A DNA stretch of 6,926 bases from Gemmatimonadaceae bacterium (GTDB lineage Bacteria; Gemmatimonadota; Gemmatimonadetes; Gemmatimonadales; Gemmatimonadaceae): the NCBI GenBank assembly GCA_025453855.1, contig JALOPO010000160.1, forward strand, positions 1 to 6,926, in the 5' to 3' direction. The stretch's first letter is position 1, and every line of letters starts with the position of its first letter. Position numbers and translations under genes: made by a program. Below, piece by piece: positions 1 to 6,926 of the stretch. The notes beneath the pieces are model-generated. The model was given only the letters and a program-made list of their open reading frames with translations. It did not search any database and was not told where the DNA came from.

Positions 1-105
1 CGCGCCGAGGCGCTCCTCGGCTGGCGTCGTGCCGTGCCCTTCGAGGCGCTGCTGGCCGAGATGCTCGACGCCGCACGGATGCGTCGCGCCGCCGCGCTGC
101 GCTGA
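1..105 (+). CDS. C-terminal end of an extended SDR nucleotide-sugar enzyme, possibly GDP-mannose 4,6-dehydratase (partial)
   Basis: Only the last 34 codons are present; the gene enters from the left edge and stops at TGA 103-105. The peptide begins RAEALLGWRRAVPFEALLAE and continues EMLDAARM. The pattern of a charged/Ala stretch, LGW, a Phe-Glu-x-Leu segment and an E-M pair is the usual tail of extended short-chain dehydrogenases acting on nucleotide sugars. It is closest in my memory to GDP-mannose 4,6-dehydratase (Gmd), which converts GDP-mannose to GDP-4-keto-6-deoxymannose. The Rossmann fold and the catalytic Tyr/Lys lie outside the window, so the exact enzyme cannot be fixed; a GDP-fucose synthase, Rmd-like reductase or other epimerase remains possible. 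The sugar-nucleotide genes downstream support a polysaccharide role. The extended-SDR assignment is fairly secure; the Gmd assignment is tentative. Confidence 0.6.
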   Translation, partial: RAEALLGWRRAVPFEALLAEMLDAARMRRAAALR

Positions 106-141
106 GGGAGGTCACGGCCCCGGTCGGCGCACGGGCTGGGC

Positions 142-147
142 TATATT
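142..147 (+). promoter_or_regulatory. Possible -10 element upstream of carB
   Basis: TATATT is the only AT-rich hexamer in the 82-nt gap between the upstream SDR gene and carB, and it stands out against very GC-rich surroundings. Transcription starting about 7 nt downstream would give a carB leader of roughly 35 nt. No convincing TTGACA-like -35 box lies 16-19 nt upstream (the region reads cccggt). It lies inside a 7-bp inverted repeat (121-127 with 161-167). This is a weak, composition-based call. Confidence 0.3.
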
Positions 148-187
148 GTCCGGCTGGATTCCGACCGTCCGAGCCCGACCCGCCGCC

Positions 188-3317
<3,130 letters not shown>

Positions 3318-3337
3318 GTCGTCCCTCCGATTCCCGC

Positions 3338-3341
3338 GAGG
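3338..3341 (+). promoter_or_regulatory. Weak ribosome binding site for the WbpE-like aminotransferase
   Basis: GAGG ends 5 nt before the ATG at 3347 and lies in the 29-nt gap after the carB stop. It supports the 3347 start over any upstream in-frame start. Other genes in this window lack a visible Shine-Dalgarno, so this modest match is the best one present. Confidence 0.4.
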
Positions 3342-3346
3342 TTCCC

Positions 3347-4486
3347 ATGTCCACGACCGTCGCCCCGACCGTCATCCCCGTCCCGCTCCTCGACCTGCAG
3401 GCCCAGCATGCGACGATCCGCGACGAGGTCATGCCGCTGGTCACGCAGGTCATCGAGGAGCAGGGGTTCATCCTCGGCCCGCTCGTCGGCCAGCTCGAGT
3501 GCGCGGTGGCGGGGCTGTCGCGCACGCGCTTCGCGATCGGCTGCGCGAACGGGACCGACGCGATCCTGATCGCGCTCCGCGCCGTCGGGGCGGGGCACGG
3601 CGACGAGGTGGTCACGACGCCGTTCACCTTCTTCGCGACCGCCGGCACGATCCACAACAGCGGCGCGCGCCCCGTCTTCGTCGACATCGACCCGGCGACG
3701 TTCAACATCGATCCCGAGGCGGCCGGGGCGGCGGTGACGTCGCGCACGAAGGCGGTGATCCCGGTCGACCTGTTCGGGCAGATGGCGCCCATCGAGCGCG
3801 TGCGCGCCGCGGTGGGGGCGCTGCCGATCATCGAGGATGCGGCGCAGACGATCGGCGCACGACGTCGCATCGACGGCGAGTGGCGCATGGCCGGCGAGGT
3901 GGCGACGATCGGCACCTTCAGCTTCTTCCCGTCCAAGAACCTCGGCGGGTGGGGCGACGGCGGGATGATCGTCACGCAGGACGAGGTGCTGGCCGACGCG
4001 ATGCTGAAGCTGCGCACGCACGGCTCGCGCAAGACGTACTTCCACGAGCTCGTGGGCTACAACAGCCGTCTCGACACGCTGCAGGCGGCGGTGCTCATGG
4101 CCAAGCTCCCGCACCTGGCCGCCTGGAGCGCGGCGCGGCGCGCGAACGCGGCGTACTACGACGCGGCGTTCGCCGACGTCCCCGAGGTGCGTACGCCGGT
4201 GATCGACCCGGCCAACGAGTCGATCTACAACCAGTACACGCTGCGCTGCGAGCGGCGCGACGCGCTCCAGGCGTTCCTCAAGGAGCGGCAGGTCGGCTCG
4301 GCGATCTACTACCCGCTCCCGCTCCACCTGCAGCCCTGCTTCGCCTATCTCGGCTACCGCGAGGGGTCGTGCCCCGAGGCGGAGCGCGCGGCGCGCGAGG
4401 TGCTGTCGCTCCCCGTCTTCCCCGAACTCTCCGCGGCGCAGCGCGACGCGGTCGTCGCGGCGGTGCGCGCCTTCTACGGCCGCTGA
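3347..4486 (+). CDS. wbpE: DegT/DnrJ/EryC1/StrS-family PLP-dependent sugar aminotransferase, WbpE-like
   Basis: This 379-residue protein is the usual size for the family. WbpE transfers an amino group from glutamate to C3 of UDP-2-acetamido-3-oxo-glucuronate in the cytoplasm, using PLP. The internal-aldimine lysine is K197 in SFFPSKNLGGWGDGG. D164 and Q167 in EDAAQTIGA correspond to the residues that hold the cofactor pyridine ring. Other family landmarks are LLDLQAQ near the start, QGFILGP, CANGTDAI, FVDIDPATFNIDP, GYNSRLDTLQAA and IYYPLPLHLQP. These resemble P. aeruginosa WbpE throughout, as I recall that sequence. The start at 3347 follows carB by 29 nt and gives the expected N-terminus. 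The next gene is WbpA-like, which fits the same diamino-uronate route. The family is certain. The C3 position and exact substrate are inferred; a C4-aminating relative (ArnB/PseC-like) is less likely. Its reading frame is the same as the 5' part of carB and is open all the way back. Confidence 0.9.
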   Translation: MSTTVAPTVIPVPLLDLQAQHATIRDEVMPLVTQVIEEQGFILGPLVGQLECAVAGLSRTRFAIGCANGTDAILIALRAVGAGHGDEVVTTPFTFFATAGTIHNSGARPVFVDIDPATFNIDPEAAGAAVTSRTKAVIPVDLFGQMAPIERVRAAVGALPIIEDAAQTIGARRRIDGEWRMAGEVATIGTFSFFPSKNLGGWGDGGMIVTQDEVLADAMLKLRTHGSRKTYFHELVGYNSRLDTLQAAVLMAKLPHLAAWSAARRANAAYYDAAFADVPEVRTPVIDPANESIYNQYTLRCERRDALQAFLKERQVGSAIYYPLPLHLQPCFAYLGYREGSCPEAERAAREVLSLPVFPELSAAQRDAVVAAVRAFYGR

Positions 4487-4511
4487 CCCGCCCCCTTCCG
4501 TCCCCGGTTCC

Positions 4512-5854
<1,343 letters not shown>

Positions 5855-5858
<4 letters not shown>

Positions 5859-6926
5859 AGGTCGCCGTCGTCGGGACCGGCTACGTGGGGCTCGTGCTCG
5901 GCGCCTGCCTGGCCGACACGGGGAACGACGTCACCTGCGCCGATCTGGATGCGCGCAAGGTCGAGGGGCTTCGGCGCAACGAGCTCCCCATCTTCGAGCC
6001 CGGGCTCGACGAACTCGTGGCCCGCAACCAGGCGCGCGGGCGCCTGACCTTCACCACCGATGTCGCGGCCGCGGCACGCGATGCGCAGGTCGTCTTCATC
6101 GCCGTCGGCACGCCGCCCGACGAGGACGGCTCGGCCGACCTGCGCTACGTGCTCGCCGCGGCCGAGACGATCGCGAAGGCGGCGACGCGCGAGGTGGTCG
6201 TCGTCACCAAGTCGACGGTGCCGGTGGGGACGGCGCACAAGGTGCGCGCGGTGCTGCAGGCGCACGCCACGGTGCCGTTCCACGTCTGCAGCAACCCCGA
6301 GTTCCTGAAGGAAGGGGCGGCGGTCGAGGACTTCATGCGCCCGGATCGCGTGGTCGTGGGCGCCGATTCGGCCCACGCCCGCGCCGTCATGGAGGAGCTC
6401 TATGCGCCCTACGTGCGCACCGGCAAGCCGCTCCTCTTCATGGACATTCCGTCGGCCGAGATGACGAAGTACGCGGCCAACGCGATGCTCGCCGTGCGCA
6501 TCAGCTTCATGAACGAGGTGGCGCGGCTCTGCGAGCGCACCGGCGCCGACGTCGACCTGGTGCGTCGCGGCATCGGGAGCGATCCGCGCATCGGGTCGAG
6601 CTTCCTCTTCCCGGGGCCCGGCTACGGCGGCTCGTGCTTTCCCAAGGACGTGCAGGCGCTCATCCGCACCGGCGAGGCCCATGGCGCGCCCCTCGGCATC
6701 CTCGACGCCGTCGAGGCGGCCAACGAGCGGCAGAAGGGCGTCGCGGCGGCCAAGCTGACGGCGATGCTCGGGGGCTCCCTCGCGGGGCGGCACATCGCGG
6801 TCTGGGGGCTCGCCTTCAAGCCGCTCACCGACGACATGCGCGAGGCGCCCGCGTTGACGCTGATCGAGAACGTGCTGGCCGCCGGCGGGAGCGTCGCCGC
6901 GCACGATCCCGAGGCGATGCACGAGG
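5855..6926 (+). CDS. ugd: UDP-glucose 6-dehydrogenase (3'-truncated by window end)
   Basis: Ugd oxidises UDP-glucose to UDP-glucuronate with two NAD+, feeding acidic polysaccharides. Visible are 357 codons of a protein usually 430-450 residues long; the gene continues past the right edge. The N-terminus MKVAVVGTGYVGLVLGACLA has GxGxxG at residues 7-12. VGTPPDEDGSADLRYV, KSTVPVGT and SNPEFLKEGAAVEDFMRPDR are typical of UDP-glucose dehydrogenases. K205 sits in EMTKYAANAMLA, and the catalytic cysteine is C261 in PGPGYGGSCFPKD. The C-terminal domain begins with GRHIAVWGLAFKPLTDDMREAP. The ATG overlaps the TGA of the preceding dehydrogenase (ATGA, 5855-5858), which implies translational coupling; no separate Shine-Dalgarno is seen. 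It is paralogous to its neighbour but clearly a different subfamily (PPDEDGSAD against PLSKTRDPD; SCFPKD against HCIPLD). Confidence 0.93.

Noticed and set aside
29..187. In-frame N-terminal extension of carB back to position 29
   Set aside because: It overlaps the end of the upstream SDR gene in another frame, has no similarity to CarB, and the family N-terminus fits the ATG at 188 exactly.
3318..3346. Transcription terminator between carB and the aminotransferase
   Set aside because: No GC-rich hairpin followed by a T-tract in the 29-nt gap; read-through is more likely.

Overview
This is a very GC-rich bacterial window, with G or C at most third codon positions. All recognisable genes lie on the + strand. 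It looks like part of a surface-polysaccharide (O-antigen, capsule or exopolysaccharide) nucleotide-sugar cluster with a pyrimidine/arginine biosynthesis gene inserted in it. The composition, the scarcity of clear Shine-Dalgarno sequences and the protein style would suit Gemmatimonadota or another high-GC soil lineage. That placement is an impression; no marker in the window settles it.

Layout: (1) 1-105, the last 34 codons of an extended SDR nucleotide-sugar enzyme, resembling the end of GDP-mannose 4,6-dehydratase. (2) An 82-nt gap with one weak promoter-like element. (3) 188-3317, carB, the large subunit of carbamoyl-phosphate synthase, which is broken: about 122 nt are missing near 2009-2013 relative to E. 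coli CarB, shifting the reading frame. (4) 3347-4486, a DegT/DnrJ/EryC1/StrS aminotransferase closely resembling WbpE. (5) 4512-5858, a nucleotide-sugar dehydrogenase of the WbpA (UDP-GlcNAc 6-dehydrogenase) type. (6) 5855-6926, a UDP-glucose 6-dehydrogenase (Ugd) that overlaps the previous gene by ATGA and runs off the window end. There is no gene-free stretch longer than 82 nt.

How they fit together: WbpA and WbpE are two steps of the route from UDP-GlcNAc to 2,3-diamino-2,3-dideoxy uronic acids. The other steps (WbpB-type 3-dehydrogenase, WbpD-type acetyltransferase) are not in view. Ugd makes UDP-glucuronate, and the upstream SDR probably works on a GDP- or dTDP/UDP-sugar. Together they imply a glycan rich in uronic acids and amino sugars. 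carB does not obviously belong to this pathway.

The main observation is the carB lesion. Key residues on both sides fall exactly at E. coli numbering if 41 residues are restored, so this is one discrete deletion in an otherwise intact gene: either a real recent mutation or an assembly artefact. The frame entered after the deletion has no stop before the end of wbpE, so naive gene calling yields a false giant fusion. I found no RNA gene, CRISPR array, mobile element or undescribed defence-type system.
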